A DNA stretch of 64,000 bases from Nostoc sp. KVJ20 (GCF_001712795.1 NZ_KV757603.1:63051-127050); one strand, 5' to 3'; numbered from the stretch's first letter, positions 53,881 through 63,463 are shown. Notes: generated by a model from the letters alone, not told the origin. Translations and numbers: made by a program.

Positions 53881-54654
53881 TCACACTTGACTACTACTAA
53901 GTGTTGAACGTTGATTACTAAATCTTTCTCTAGCTAACTTTGTTGTTTGTGACTGTGAAATATTAGTATTCAAAATTTCCATGTTAAAACGGTATCCAAC
54001 ATTGCGGATAGTTTGAATCAAATTGGGTTGCCGGGGATCAAGTTCAACCTTTTTCCGCAGCGACAAAACGTGAGTATCAATGGTACGAGGGTTATCGATA
54101 GCATCAGGCCAAGCACGACGCAGCAATTCCGACCTACTCAGAGGTACTCCCCCAGCTTGTGCCAAAACGTACAGCAAACTGAATTCCTGGGGCGTTAAGT
54201 CAATGAACTCCCCTTGGAAACGGACACGACGCTGAACTAAATCGATTTGCAAAGTGCCATAATCCAAGTAAGCTGGTGCAGTAGGTGTGCGCTTCCGCCG
54301 AATCAGTGCCTCTACCCGTGCCAAAAACTCTTGCATCCCAAAAGGTTTGCTCAAGTAATCATCTGCACCCGCCTTTAAACCTGCAACGATATCAGCTTCA
54401 CTATTACGGGCAGATAGCATTAAGATTAGAGGCTGTTGCTGACGATGCAACCAACGACAAAACTCAATGCCATCACCATCAGGCAGGTCTGCATCTAAGA
54501 CTACCAGTGTTGGTTGATGGCTTAAAAATACTTCCCTTGCTTGATAAATGCTGGCAGCTTGATGCACACGGTATTCCAGTTGTTGCAAGTGCCAACCCAA
54601 CAACGACCTCAGATGGGGATTCCCCTCAATGATTTCTATACAAACCGAACCCAC
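53881..54654 (-). CDS. OmpR-family response regulator with atypical acidic pocket
   Basis: A 257-residue two-domain regulator. Receiver: phosphoacceptor Asp54 in VVLDADLPDGDG, Ser81 (MLSARN) and Lys103 (YLSKPFG). The acidic pair that normally reads ED or DD (VEDDP) is IIEGNP here, so one Mg-binding acid is Gly. DNA-binding winged helix at about 130-230 (DLTPQEFSLLYVLAQAGGVP, RTIDTHVLSLRKKVE). NblR, the phycobilisome-degradation regulator, is a known atypical, phosphorylation-independent OmpR-type protein, and this could be its homologue; I am not sure. A 25-residue polar tail follows. No histidine kinase is adjacent. Confidence 0.85.
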   Translation of the reverse strand: MGSVCIEIIEGNPHLRSLLGWHLQQLEYRVHQAASIYQAREVFLSHQPTLVVLDADLPDGDGIEFCRWLHRQQQPLILMLSARNSEADIVAGLKAGADDYLSKPFGMQEFLARVEALIRRKRTPTAPAYLDYGTLQIDLVQRRVRFQGEFIDLTPQEFSLLYVLAQAGGVPLSRSELLRRAWPDAIDNPRTIDTHVLSLRKKVELDPRQPNLIQTIRNVGYRFNMEILNTNISQSQTTKLARERFSNQRSTLSSSQV

Positions 54655-55239
54655 GGCGGCAAGACCCCTTAGCGTCTGATGACTTTCAAAGTAACAAGCC
54701 CATCTCTAAGGTTTTGTAGCCTTTGTTACTTCAATTACTATTAGCTTTACATTTCCTCATAAAAAGAGTGGCAATATCTTTAATTTATGCCTTGCTAAAA
54801 GGCGATTAGAAATATTGTTAAATTTTTATTAAATTTATCGAAAGTTTTGTTAGACTTATCAAAAGTTCTTTTAGCTTAATATTCTGTTTTTAGATAGGTG
54901 TAATGTGGAAAATATTTATAATGCAACCAGCTAACCATTACTACAACAGCTTTTTAACCTGATGAAAGTAGATTTTTTCCACAAAAATCTAGCGTCCCCT
55001 ATCCAGGAATATAACACCAATAGAATTGGGCTGTTGATCATGAAAATCACAAAAATAACTTAGCTAGTCACTAGAATCGATGTTTTCTGGAATAGGATTA
55101 AAGTAGCTTGTAGCTGCTAGGAGGGTACTGATCAAACGTAGATGTGTTGACTTTGAGTTGATGCCAAAGTGAAATTACACTTCACATTTGAGCGCGAATC
55201 ATTTACAATTCTCATTCCAAAGAGATTAATACAGCAGTT
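54655..55239. other. Gene-free 585 bp upstream of the regulator gene
   Basis: AT-rich with repeated TTATCGAAAGTTTTGTTAGA-like pieces (54836-54868: two copies of TTATC-AAAGTT). No credible open frame. It must hold the regulator promoter. Confidence 0.5.
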
Positions 55240-55488
55240 ATGCTCCAAGACACACAAACCATCCGCTATTACCAAAGACTCACCGACGCCTTCGCCGAGT
55301 TATGGAATCGCGGTTATCGCACGGATGATATGCGGATGTATTTGGATGGATATCTAGCCGCATTGCGACATAGCAACGTCATTGAACCATATCTGATTCA
55401 TCGCCTAGAAGAGGAAGCCAGCCGCTACTTGTACGATGGGTCAAATTTTGCAGTGCCGCAACCACAGCCACAACCCGATTACTACTAA
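55240..55488 (+). CDS. Small conserved cyanobacterial protein (DUF6761-like)
   Basis: An 82-residue soluble protein: IRYYQRLTDAFAELWNRGYR, TDDMRMYLDGYLAALRHSNV, then IEPYLIHRLEEEASRYLYD and a PQPQPQP tail. Highly helical with conserved aromatic residues. I think it belongs to DUF6761 from memory, with unknown function. An upstream overlapping frame is spurious. Confidence 0.7.
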   Translation: MLQDTQTIRYYQRLTDAFAELWNRGYRTDDMRMYLDGYLAALRHSNVIEPYLIHRLEEEASRYLYDGSNFAVPQPQPQPDYY

Positions 55489-55613
55489 GTACCATTTACT
55501 TGGTTATTGATAGTAACCGTTAATTACCGCAGATAATTATAGCATATTATCTGTATTGTTCAACGGGTTGCTGTGGTGTGAAATTTGGAGAAATTATTGT
55601 ATTGATAAAACGC

Positions 55614-55658
55614 ATCCCCTCAGCCCTATATTGGTCTTGCCAATGCGACTGAGGGGAT
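55614..55658. other. Nested hairpin
   Basis: ATCCCCTCAG (55614-55623) pairs with CTGAGGGGAT (55649-55658). Inside, ATTGG (55630-55634) pairs with CCAAT (55640-55644). The leftward (minus) reading is followed by CGTTTTATC, so it could terminate minus-strand transcription; alternatively it is a dispersed structured repeat. Confidence 0.55.
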
Positions 55659-55943
55659 TGTTGACCTAAGTAAGTGGGCGTAAATAATTAAAGGTTTGTA
55701 GTGGGGACTTTAGTCCTCATAAAAAAATATCCAATTATTTATTGTGAGGTGGGGATCTCGTCATTGATGTCAACTTAAGCCGAAACCCATTTAAAACCTC
55801 GTTTCTAGCTTCTAGCTGTAATTGTGGGCTGTAGCCTCATTAGGTATTCCTAGTCTTTGACTGGGAACAAGATAATTTCTAGAATCTTGTTCTAAACGGG
55901 CTTTCTGGTTATTTCGGTCAAGTTTTTTGATCAGAAACCTATT

Positions 55944-55987
55944 AAAAAACCTTGAAAGGGGAGGTATATATATTTCCCCTTTCAAGG
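55944..55987 (-). terminator. Strong intrinsic terminator of grxD
   Basis: On the minus strand CCTTGAAAGGGGA pairs with TCCCCTTTCAAGG (13 bp, 55950-55962 with 55975-55987) around a 12-base AT loop, and six T residues follow (AAAAAA at 55944-55949 on the plus strand). It lies about 80 bases after the grxD stop. Confidence 0.9.
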
Positions 55988-56065
55988 ACATTAAAAACGA
56001 TACATTGCCTTGATTGCAAAGCACAGATTTAACAACAAACCAAAGGGTATGTTGTTAACCAGAGA

Positions 56066-56389
56066 TTACGAGGCTAGAGCTACTTCTACCTTTTGTTGCA
56101 ATTCACCTTTCTGGTACAGTTCAATCAAGATGTCAGAACCACCAACGAATTCACCATTGATATACACTTGGGGAATTGTCGGCCAGTTAGAGTATTCTTT
56201 AATTCCTTGACGGATTTCAGAGTCTGATAGAACATCAACCGTCTCAAAGGGAACTCCCAAGGTATTGAGAATCTGCACAACGTTGTTGGAGAAACCACAT
56301 TGGGGCATTAACTTGTTTCCCTTCATGAAAACTAAAATCTTGTTCTGTTGTAGCAAGTTATCAATTTTGTCTTTGAGTTCTGGTGTCAT
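56066..56389 (-). CDS. grxD: Monothiol glutaredoxin (Grx4 type, CGFS)
   Basis: A 107-residue monothiol glutaredoxin. The CGFS active site is at 31-34 after MKGNKLMPQ. TVPQ-equivalent WPTIPQVYINGEFVGGSDI and the glutathione-binding residues are intact. These proteins carry 2Fe-2S clusters with glutathione and act with BolA proteins. The bolA gene lies 91 bases upstream on the same strand, which supports that role. Confidence 0.96.
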   Translation of the reverse strand: MTPELKDKIDNLLQQNKILVFMKGNKLMPQCGFSNNVVQILNTLGVPFETVDVLSDSEIRQGIKEYSNWPTIPQVYINGEFVGGSDILIELYQKGELQQKVEVALAS

Positions 56390-56409
56390 GGTACTTGTGT
56401 TTCCTATGT

Positions 56410-56480
56410 TGCATTAGTAGAGTGAGGAGTGAAGAGTGAGGAGTTAAAAATTCATAACTCCTAACTTCTAACTCATAACT
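56410..56480. repeat. Inverted AGTGAGG / AACTCCT heptamers between bolA and grxD
   Basis: AGAGTGAGGAGTGAAGAGTG at 56420-56439 and the complement type CATAACTCCTAACTTCTAAC at 56453-56472 form an imperfect hairpin between the two genes. Confidence 0.55.
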
Positions 56481-56738
56481 TTAGGAACTTGCTGTTGCTT
56501 GCCAAGCTTCGGGAGTGTATGTTTTTACCGCCAAGGCATGAATTGCTTCAGTTGACATAGCTTGACCCAACGCACCATAAACTAACTGGTGCTGTTGCAC
56601 TAGTCCCTTACCTGCAAAGTGCGATGAAACTACTGTCACCTGATAGTGGTCACCGCCACCAGTCAAGTCTTGCACCTGAACCTGGGCGTCTGGCAGTTCC
56701 GCCTTGATCATTGCCTCAACCTGCTGCGGACTAATCAT
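56481..56738 (-). CDS. BolA family protein
   Basis: An 85-residue Bol[40 protein letters not shown], then [20 protein letters not shown] and [14 protein letters not shown]. The conserved His of LVQQHQLVY and the class II HY motif (GGDHYQV) are the expected cluster ligands in a Grx-BolA heterodimer. Probably co-transcribed with grxD and involved in iron-sulphur handling or iron sensing. Confidence 0.94.
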   Translation of the reverse strand: MISPQQVEAMIKAELPDAQVQVQDLTGGGDHYQVTVVSSHFAGKGLVQQHQLVYGALGQAMSTEAIHALAVKTYTPEAWQATASS

Positions 56739-56958
56739 CGCAATTCCTGAAAAAACTTACTTTTCTATTATTAACAGATATGGAGCAAATGCCTGTGCCA
56801 ACTTTAGGTTTTGGCAAGGCTGTAGATAAACACGCCTCTGAGGTGTATTTTTGAGAACGCTCAGTTTTTGGCTACGGTAGATAGCTCTATCCTAGCACTG
56901 GGGGATTCCCAGGCGACTAGTTGGGGAGATAAGGAAAAACAGGCAACGCCAATTTAAT

Positions 56959-57567
56959 TTATTTTTTTGGGGATGAGGAAGATGAAGTACCACCTTCTCT
57001 GGGATAGGGAGAATCAACAAAACCCAATTCAAACAACTGTTTATAGGCTTTCTTGCCTAAATCCCGCGTCGGATTTTGACTCTTAATTATTTGAACTAAC
57101 AACGGTACAGCTAATTCTGGCTGATTTTGGGCGCGATGTACCAATGCTAACTGAAAGGTAGCTTCATCTCGCTTTTGGGCTGTTAATAGAGCTTTTTGAC
57201 GCTGAGAATCAGAAACTCTGTTGTCAATTCCCGAAAAGCTAGAATTTAACTCTTGATAAAAATTAGATAGCTGATTATAAACTTGACGTGCTTCTTGCAG
57301 TTTCTTGGCAGCTAAGGGGTAGTTTTGAGCAGAAACGGCTTGTTCTGCATCTTTTACTAAGCGATCGCCACCTTCAATGCTCAAAAGGCTGTTACTTTGG
57401 GTTATGGGGCGGAGGTTATTGGGATCGTTGGGGTCAATGGGTTGTGGTTGGCTGGTAGTGCCTGGTGACTGTGATACCTGAGCATTCACAGGTGATAGCA
57501 GGCTAAGGACTGCTATGACTGATAAAACAGTACGGTGCATCAAGGTAACAGCGGCAGCAGTGTTCAT
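56959..57567 (-). CDS. Hypothetical exported protein with TPR-like helices
   Basis: A 202-residue protein. The hydrophobic stretch HRTVLSVIAVLSLLSPVNAQ ends in a plausible signal cleavage site (VNA-Q). Then a Pro/Gln-rich segment (SQPQPIDPNDPNNLRPIT) leads into alpha-helical repeats resembling TPRs (LVKDAEQAVSAQNYPLAAKK and ATFQLALVHRAQNQPELAVP). The C-terminus is Ser-rich. ATG 57540 is an equally good start. Function unknown. Confidence 0.72.
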   Translation of the reverse strand: MNTAAAVTLMHRTVLSVIAVLSLLSPVNAQVSQSPGTTSQPQPIDPNDPNNLRPITQSNSLLSIEGGDRLVKDAEQAVSAQNYPLAAKKLQEARQVYNQLSNFYQELNSSFSGIDNRVSDSQRQKALLTAQKRDEATFQLALVHRAQNQPELAVPLLVQIIKSQNPTRDLGKKAYKQLFELGFVDSPYPREGGTSSSSSPKK

Positions 57568-58062
57568 GGGATCAATTAGTGCGACAACTATATAAACAAG
57601 TTATGGAAACTTCGGGTATCTTAACTCTGTTTTGGTCTTGGACAAAGCAAAGTTACATCCTAAGTATCTCTGATTTAGGACTGAAAATCGGTTTAATAGA
57701 GTTCCCATTACCCCTGTATAGTAACTAACTTAAATAGTTGTGATTAGCGATACCCACAGTGGACTGAGTTAACGCGTTAATTCTCTATATATCATCAATC
57801 AATTCAATAGTTTGCAGACAACTCTTAGCTATTTACTCAAAAAAATGCCAATTTGGCTGAATATCGCGTAGATAGAGAGTAATCTATATATGTATACATC
57901 CTCAAGGGTTACAAAATATCACTAATCTTTTGTTACTTATTTAGGATGGGTATAGCAGTTAGCAATTAGTGTCAAATCTTGAAAACGTGCAGTTTCTTAA
58001 TCATGCACGGTTAATGGTCAATGCTTAAGAGCCAGTCTTGGAACTCTTGATGTTTAACTAGA
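57568..58062. other. Gene-free 495 bp
   Basis: Lies between two minus-strand genes. No open frame, array or terminator with a T-run. A short inverted pair, CGTGCAGTTTCTTAATCATGCACG, is at about 57985-58008 (CGTGCA with TGCACG, loop 12). Confidence 0.5.
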
Positions 58063-58818
58063 TCAAGAATTAGTAATTTCTGCAAATGCGTGATTAGTAA
58101 CTTTTGTTTCTTGATGGCTTAATTGTTGCAGTGCCTTTGCTAAATCAGATGTGATGCTTTTGGCATCTTGTTTTATACAGCCACTCATGTAATCCGTCAC
58201 TCTGATTGGGGAGCCAATGTCAATATTTACATCTGTACCCCAATTTGGATAAGGTTGGCTGTAATTAATGCCTATGGGTATAATTTTCACTCCCAACCCG
58301 GAATAACTAGATTCAGCACTCAAAGCAAGACGAGCAATTCCCGGCTTTAACTGGTGAACTTGGCCATCGCGAAAAATATTACCTTCTGGAAAGATTACCA
58401 GGGTTTTGTGCTGCTGAAGTAACTCTACTCCATGTCGCAGTGTGCGAATTGACGGATGCTTAGAATTCACAGGAAACCCCCCCAAGCGTCGGACAAACCA
58501 GCCTTGCAAACCTTGGCATTCGTCAATAGTCACCATAAACCGCAAGTCTTGCTTTCTCAGACAAGCAGTAGCGTAGGGTACAAGCAACGCATCCCAACGC
58601 GCCCGATGGGTAGGCGCAAGGATCACAGGCCCGGTTGTGGGGATATTTTTTTGTCCGGTTATTCTAATTTGTCCAAAGAATAATGGTAATAGACAGTGAC
58701 GCCCTAATAAATATGCCAGGGGACTTAACCAAGGAGAAACCCTTGAGGTAGTACGATCTACCTGAGGATTTCCTGGTGGGTGCTGGCAGGTATCGGATGA
58801 AGAGTAAAATTCCATCAT
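58063..58818 (-). CDS. 1-acyl-sn-glycerol-3-phosphate acyltransferase (PlsC family)
   Basis: A 251-residue acyltransferase of phosphatidic acid synthesis. The HX4D motif is HRARWD (71-76), FPEG is at 143-146 (VIFPEGNIFRDGQ), and the PIGI-like IIPIGINYS comes near 210. The N-terminal hydrophobic segment (LSPLAYLLGRHCLLPLFFGQ) supports membrane association. Several PlsC paralogues occur in cyanobacteria. A 30-residue polar N-terminal extension is present; the exact start (Met1 or Met2) is open. Confidence 0.88.
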   Translation of the reverse strand: MMEFYSSSDTCQHPPGNPQVDRTTSRVSPWLSPLAYLLGRHCLLPLFFGQIRITGQKNIPTTGPVILAPTHRARWDALLVPYATACLRKQDLRFMVTIDECQGLQGWFVRRLGGFPVNSKHPSIRTLRHGVELLQQHKTLVIFPEGNIFRDGQVHQLKPGIARLALSAESSYSGLGVKIIPIGINYSQPYPNWGTDVNIDIGSPIRVTDYMSGCIKQDAKSITSDLAKALQQLSHQETKVTNHAFAEITNS

Positions 58819-58931
58819 GACGGATGCAGCTGATTGACGGGTAAAAATTTAACGAAAAGCCTGATTAGTTACACCGTAGATTCTCTTGCGTGACTTGTGT
58901 CGTACTAGATGGACAGTTTTACCTCTGTCCG

Positions 58932-59417
58932 TTAGTTTACCCTACGCCGCTTAGTGGCAAACCAAGTCTGTAATTGCTGACGACAAGCTGACTCTAGAAT
59001 GCCTCCGATTACTTGGAGACGGTGATTAGAAGCAGTACTGTCGGGTATGTTAATAACTGTACGAATTGCGCCAGTTTTTGTATCGTCTACTCCATATACA
59101 ACTAATCCTAGACGCGCTTGGACGATCGCACCTGCACACATCGGGCAAGGTTCAAGAGTTACGTAGAGTGTGCATTCATTAAGATGCCAATTTTGTAAAG
59201 TTGTTGCAGCTCTCTTGAGAGCGAGAATTTCCGCATGAGCGGTGGGGTCTTTGTCGCGTTCTTTTCTGTTTTCTCCTTGTGCCAGCAATTTGCCTGTTGG
59301 ATCAATGATAACAGCACCTACAGGGACTTCACCTGCATCACCTGCTGTTTTTGCTAATTCTAGGGCACAACTCATCCATTGTTGATGTATAAGATATTCT
59401 GTGTATTTAGTTAGCAT
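58932..59417 (-). CDS. tadA: tRNA adenosine(34) deaminase
   Basis: TadA converts A34 to inosine in tRNA-Arg(ACG). The zinc site is His61-Ala-Glu63 (TAHAEILAL) and Cys91/Cys94 (PCPMCAGAI). 161 residues, the usual length. Met13 or later could serve as the start, but the first Met fits the family. The C-terminal helix RLQVIGGILESACRQQLQTW is typical for TadA rather than other deaminases. Confidence 0.93.
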   Translation of the reverse strand: MLTKYTEYLIHQQWMSCALELAKTAGDAGEVPVGAVIIDPTGKLLAQGENRKERDKDPTAHAEILALKRAATTLQNWHLNECTLYVTLEPCPMCAGAIVQARLGLVVYGVDDTKTGAIRTVINIPDSTASNHRLQVIGGILESACRQQLQTWFATKRRRVN

Positions 59418-59485
59418 ATTCTTATCAATTTGATATTTTTTGCCCTACAGTTTACTGGCACTTTATCAAGCTAGTAATGAAAAGT

Positions 59486-59538
59486 TTGTAGTAAGCACTT
59501 TAGTGCTTAGAAAATAAGGACTAAAGTCCTTACTACGA
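59486..59538. repeat. Three-way-junction inverted repeat element
   Basis: Outer arms GTAGTAAG (59488-59495) and CTTACTAC (59529-59536) enclose two hairpins, AAGCAC-TTTA-GTGCTT (59493-59508) and AAGGAC-TAAA-GTCCTT (59516-59531). A partial relative (GTAGTGGGGACTTTAGTCCT) is at 55697-55716. Confidence 0.65.
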
Positions 59539-59617
59539 ACTTGCTTACCGAGAAATTTAGAATCCAAAATTGCCCAACATAGCATCGCCAAGAAAATTGT
59601 TGGGGTTGATTTGATTT

Positions 59618-59947
59618 CTAAATAGCGGCTTGGGCTAAAAGGGGATCGAGTTGACTTTGTGTGTCTAGCTGATAGAGATCATCGCAGCCGCCAATGTGCT
59701 GGTTATTGATAAAAATTTGTGGTACTGTACGGCGTCCGTTAGCGCGTTCTGCCATTTTAGCTCTGGCTGCTTCGTCGCCGTCGATTTTATATTCAGTAAA
59801 ATTTACACCTTTCCACCACAGCAGCATTTTGGCACGAATGCAGTAAGGACAAGTTTGCCACGTGTAAAGTTCGACGTTGGCTTTAACTCGCTCTGGATGG
59901 CGATTTAAGAGGGGATTAAGAAAGTCCAGCATATTTTTATTAAGCAA
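59618..59947 (-). CDS. grxC: Glutaredoxin 3 (dithiol)
   Basis: A 109-residue dithiol glutaredoxin, active site CPYC at 33-36 (WQTCPYCIRAK). The cis-Pro TVPQIFINN and GGCDDLYQLD glutathione contacts are present. Met6 (MLDFLNPLLN) is an alternative start; the catalytic domain starts near VKANVELYTW. It reduces disulphides using glutathione. The DUF981 gene lies upstream, 33 bases away on the same strand. Confidence 0.94.
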   Translation of the reverse strand: MLNKNMLDFLNPLLNRHPERVKANVELYTWQTCPYCIRAKMLLWWKGVNFTEYKIDGDEAARAKMAERANGRRTVPQIFINNQHIGGCDDLYQLDTQSQLDPLLAQAAI

Positions 59948-59980
59948 GGTTTTAACTATGTCTCTAGCCTAGATCATTGC

Positions 59981-60553
59981 TTATCGCATCGGCGCTGGAA
60001 CCCACTTTTGGAAGCTCTCTAAATGATTCCAGTAAGCTAAATAGCCAGTCAATGCCCAAATTAAAGCGGCAACTATCAGCACTGCTACGCCAATTAGTCG
60101 CCAAGTTCGGTTGGTTTTCCAATAGAGGGTTGGCGCAGCGAAAATACCACCTAAGCCAGTTAAAATAAAGCCCATTCCTGACAAAAGCGGTTGCTTTGTC
60201 AAATTCAAGTTGATGATACGGATACCCACTACGATCGCAACTACGCCAGCAAAAAAACCATAAACTGCTATTGTCAATAAATCCCAATTTTGAGCAAGAG
60301 AAACCGCAGCCGCCACAAACAAGATTCCAAAAAGAACACTTGTTTCACCGAATGCAATGTTAAAACTACCGATAACAGGCCAGGTAAAACTCATGTGTAA
60401 ACCAGTTGTGAGTGCGATCGCGCCTGTAATCCCAAAACCGGGAATCCACTGCCTCTGATTAGAACTATTTATACCCCGATAAACATAGTCAGCCAGTAGA
60501 AATAACCCAGCTACCATATTGATCAACATGAGTGTGATGTAGTCTATAAACAC
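59981..60553 (-). CDS. DUF981 family membrane protein
   Basis: A 190-residue integral membrane protein with about six hydrophobic segments. It begins MFIDYITLMLINMVAGLFLL, carries GFGITGAIALTTGLHMSFTW and PVIGSFNIAFGETSVLFGIL, and ends with a helix followed by KWVPAPMR. This matches DUF981, as I recognise it. Unknown function; the family is widespread in bacteria and archaea. Probably co-transcribed with grxC. Confidence 0.85.
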   Translation of the reverse strand: MFIDYITLMLINMVAGLFLLADYVYRGINSSNQRQWIPGFGITGAIALTTGLHMSFTWPVIGSFNIAFGETSVLFGILFVAAAVSLAQNWDLLTIAVYGFFAGVVAIVVGIRIINLNLTKQPLLSGMGFILTGLGGIFAAPTLYWKTNRTWRLIGVAVLIVAALIWALTGYLAYWNHLESFQKWVPAPMR

Positions 60554-60906
60554 GATTAACCTCTTAATTTGACAAGATATTTACTTTGTGTATCGTTTTT
60601 CAGTTTTTAGTGAATCTACTAGCTTTCTTGTTTGTTATTTTATACCTAAAGATAGACCTGAATAAAAGCAACATTATGGATATACACTGCTAAATATTTG
60701 TACCAGTTCTTAACTTAGTAACTTTTAAACAGGTTTTATACTGGAGTTGTAGGAGTGAAAAATTAGGATGTCTTAACTGGCACTTTTCTAACGAGTTAGC
60801 AGTAAAACTTAACTTTCTTCCACGTGTATCCGCCCTTTGGTAGACTTGAAAACTGAAATAGGCAGATAAAACGACGCAAATTCAAGCAGCTGAGAGGGCA
60901 AACTCT
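60554..60906. other. Divergent DUF981 / glpX control region
   Basis: A 353-bp AT-rich region that carries both promoters. No further gene or repeat array. GAGAGGG, about 10 bases before the glpX GTG, is a possible ribosome site. Confidence 0.5.
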
Positions 60907-61944
60907 GTGGAAAATACACTTGGTTTAGAGATTATTGAAGTAGTAGAGCAAGCCGCGATCGCATCTGCAAAGTGGATGGGCAAAGGCGAAAAAAACATCG
61001 CTGACCAGGTAGCTGTGGAAGCTATGCGGGAGCGGATGAATAAAATCCACATGCGCGGTCGCATTGTGATTGGGGAAGGCGAACGTGACGACGCGCCTAT
61101 GCTATACATCGGGGAAGAAGTTGGTATCTGTACCCAACCAAATGCCGAAAGTGTCTGTAACCCTGATGAATTAATTGAAATTGATATCGCTGTTGACCCC
61201 TGTGAAGGTACCAACTTGGTAGCTTATGGACAACCTGGTTCGATGGCTGTCTTGGCAATTTCTGAAAAGGGTGGATTATTTGCTGCTCCTGACTTTTACA
61301 TGAAGAAGTTAGCAGCACCCCCCGCAGCTAAGGGCAAGGTAGACATCAACAAGTCAGCAACAGAAAACCTCAAGATTCTTTCTGAGTGTCTAGATCGGAG
61401 TATTGAAGAACTTGTGGTTGTAGTCATGAAGCGCGAACGCCACAACGATTTAATTAAGGAAATCCGTGAGGCTGGAGCGAGAGTCGCCCTAATTTCAGAC
61501 GGTGATGTGGGTGCAGCTATAAGTTGTGGTTTTGCTGGAACCAATATCCACGCTCTGATGGGTATTGGTGCGGCTCCTGAAGGCGTAATCTCAGCAGCAG
61601 CAATGCGTGCTTTGGGTGGACACTTCCAAGGTCAACTGATCTACGATCCAGCTGTAGTCAAAACAGGTCTGATTGGAGAAAGCAGAGAAGCCAACATCGA
61701 TCGCTTAAAGTCTATGAATATCAATGACCCCGATAAGGTCTATGATGCTCATGAACTGGCATCTGGTGAAACTATTCTGTTCGCGGCTAGCGGCATTACC
61801 AGTGGTAATCTCATGCAAGGTGTACGTTTCTTCAAAGACGGGGCAAGAACTCAAAGCTTGGTAATTTCTAACCAGTCTAAAACTGCTCGATTTGTTGATA
61901 CAATTCACTTGTTTGGTGAACCAAAAGTTCTCCAACTGAACTAA
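60907..61944 (+). CDS. glpX: Class II fructose-1,6-/sedoheptulose-1,7-bisphosphatase
   Basis: The Calvin-cycle FBPase/SBPase of cyanobacteria, 345 residues. Metal and phosphate motifs are [13 protein letters not shown] (55-66) and DPCEGTN (97-103), with [19 protein letters not shown] and [14 protein letters not shown] further on. It dephosphorylates FBP and SBP, feeds RuBP regeneration and is redox- and AMP-regulated in studied species. The start is GTG. hemA follows on the same strand about 230 bases downstream, behind a strong inverted repeat. Confidence 0.96.
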   Translation: MENTLGLEIIEVVEQAAIASAKWMGKGEKNIADQVAVEAMRERMNKIHMRGRIVIGEGERDDAPMLYIGEEVGICTQPNAESVCNPDELIEIDIAVDPCEGTNLVAYGQPGSMAVLAISEKGGLFAAPDFYMKKLAAPPAAKGKVDINKSATENLKILSECLDRSIEELVVVVMKRERHNDLIKEIREAGARVALISDGDVGAAISCGFAGTNIHALMGIGAAPEGVISAAAMRALGGHFQGQLIYDPAVVKTGLIGESREANIDRLKSMNINDPDKVYDAHELASGETILFAASGITSGNLMQGVRFFKDGARTQSLVISNQSKTARFVDTIHLFGEPKVLQLN

Positions 61945-61970
61945 TTTTTAGGGAATGGGGAATGGTAAAA

Positions 61971-62043
61971 GTAAGGGTAAAGCATTTGGAAAGAAATGTT
62001 TCTATAAAACGGAAAAATCATCACCGAAATGCTTTACCTTTAC
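61971..62043 (+). other. Long inverted repeat after glpX
   Basis: GTAAGGGTAAAGCATTT (61971-61987) and AAATGCTTTACCTTTAC (62027-62043) match over 17 bases with one wobble, around a 39-base loop. There is no T-run. It may stabilise or end the glpX mRNA. AGTAGTT heptamers follow at 62044-62068. Confidence 0.65.
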
Positions 62044-62176
62044 AGTAGTTAGTAGTTAGTAGTTAGTGATTAATGGTTGGTTAGAAAACTATCAACCAAT
62101 AAACAAAAATTCCCCATTCCCTATTCTTACTTAATGCCAGATTGCCAACTACCAACTAGTAACTACAATTTAGCAA

Positions 62177-63463
62177 ATGAATATAGCAGTGGTGGGGTTA
62201 AGCCATAAAACAGCCCCAGTAGAAGTCCGGGAAAAACTGAGCATTCCAGAACCACAAATTGAAAGTGCGATCGCTCAACTGGCCAGCTATCCCCATATTG
62301 ACGAAGTTGCAATTCTTAGCACTTGTAACCGCCTGGAAATTTACATTGTCACCAGTGAAGCAGACCAAGGTATCCGGGAAGTAACGCAGTTTCTTGCAGA
62401 ATACAGTAAATTACCCGTGCTTTCTCTGCGACAACATTTATTTATGTTGCTACATGATGATGCAGTAATGCACGTTATGCGGGTAGCTGGTGGTTTAGAT
62501 AGTCTGGTACTTGGAGAAGGTCAAATTCTGGCTCAGGTGAAGACTACTCACAAACTGGGACAGCAATATAGTGGTATAAAAACCATTTTGAATCGATTAT
62601 TTAAACAAGCGTTAACAGCTGGTAAGCGGGTTCGTACTGAAACTAGTATTGGTACTGGTGCTGTCTCTATCAGTTCGGCTGCTGTGGAGTTAGCACAAAT
62701 TAAAGTAGCAAATTTAGCTGCTTGCAGAGTAGTAATTCTGGGTGCTGGTAAAATGTCGCGGCTGCTGGTGCAACACCTAATTTCTAAAGGTGCTGTGGAA
62801 ATTAGTATTGTAAATCGCTCTCGCGATCGCGCCCTAGAATTAACAAAGCAATTCCCTCAGCAACCGATCAATATTCATCCGCTATCGGAAATGATGAGCG
62901 TAATTGCCGATAGTGATTTGGTGTTTACAAGTACTTCTGCTACAGAGCCAATACTTGACCGTGCCAAATTGGAAATGGTTTTAGAAGTTCAGCGCTCTTT
63001 AATGTTATTTGATATTTCTGTGCCGCGTAATGTTCATGCGGATGTGAATGAACTAGAAAATGTGCAAGCGTTTAATGTCGATGATTTGAAGGCAGTAGTA
63101 GCGCAAAACTACGAAAGCCGTCGCAAGATTGCACAAGAAGCAGAGCGACTTTTAGAGGAAGAAGTGGAAGCCTTTGATATTTGGTGGCGCAGTTTAGAAA
63201 CTGTTACCACTATTAGCTGTCTGCGAAATAAGGTCGAAACCATCCGTGAACAAGAGTTAGAAAAAGCTTTGTCGAGATTGGGTTCGGAATTCGCGGAAAA
63301 ACATCAAGAGGTGATTGAAGCATTAACACGGGGAATTGTCAATAAAATTTTACATGACCCGATGGTGCAATTGCGATCGCAGCAAGATGTTGAAGCTAGA
63401 CGGCGCTGTATGCAAACTCTGCAAATGCTGTTCAACCTCGATGCAGAGGAACAATTTAGTTAA
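62177..63463 (+). CDS. hemA: Glutamyl-tRNA reductase
   Basis: First committed step of tetrapyrrole (chlorophyll, haem, phycobilin) synthesis, glutamyl-tRNA to glutamate-1-semialdehyde. The nucleophile is Cys50 in [19 protein letters not shown], the NADPH-binding [17 protein letters not shown] and [15 protein letters not shown] follow, and the C-terminal dimerisation helix ends in [13 protein letters not shown]. 428 residues, the usual length. The start lies directly at the family N-terminus [20 protein letters not shown]. Confidence 0.97.
   Translation: MNIAVVGLSHKTAPVEVREKLSIPEPQIESAIAQLASYPHIDEVAILSTCNRLEIYIVTSEADQGIREVTQFLAEYSKLPVLSLRQHLFMLLHDDAVMHVMRVAGGLDSLVLGEGQILAQVKTTHKLGQQYSGIKTILNRLFKQALTAGKRVRTETSIGTGAVSISSAAVELAQIKVANLAACRVVILGAGKMSRLLVQHLISKGAVEISIVNRSRDRALELTKQFPQQPINIHPLSEMMSVIADSDLVFTSTSATEPILDRAKLEMVLEVQRSLMLFDISVPRNVHADVNELENVQAFNVDDLKAVVAQNYESRRKIAQEAERLLEEEVEAFDIWWRSLETVTTISCLRNKVETIREQELEKALSRLGSEFAEKHQEVIEALTRGIVNKILHDPMVQLRSQQDVEARRRCMQTLQMLFNLDAEEQFS

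Larger units (their letters stand above)
55489..56065. other. Structured, repeat-rich region between convergent genes
   Basis: No gene. It contains a hairpin-within-hairpin at 55614-55658, part of a dispersed repeat at about 55727-55786 (partner at 63805-63870, inverted), and the grxD terminator at 55944-55987. Confidence 0.6.
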
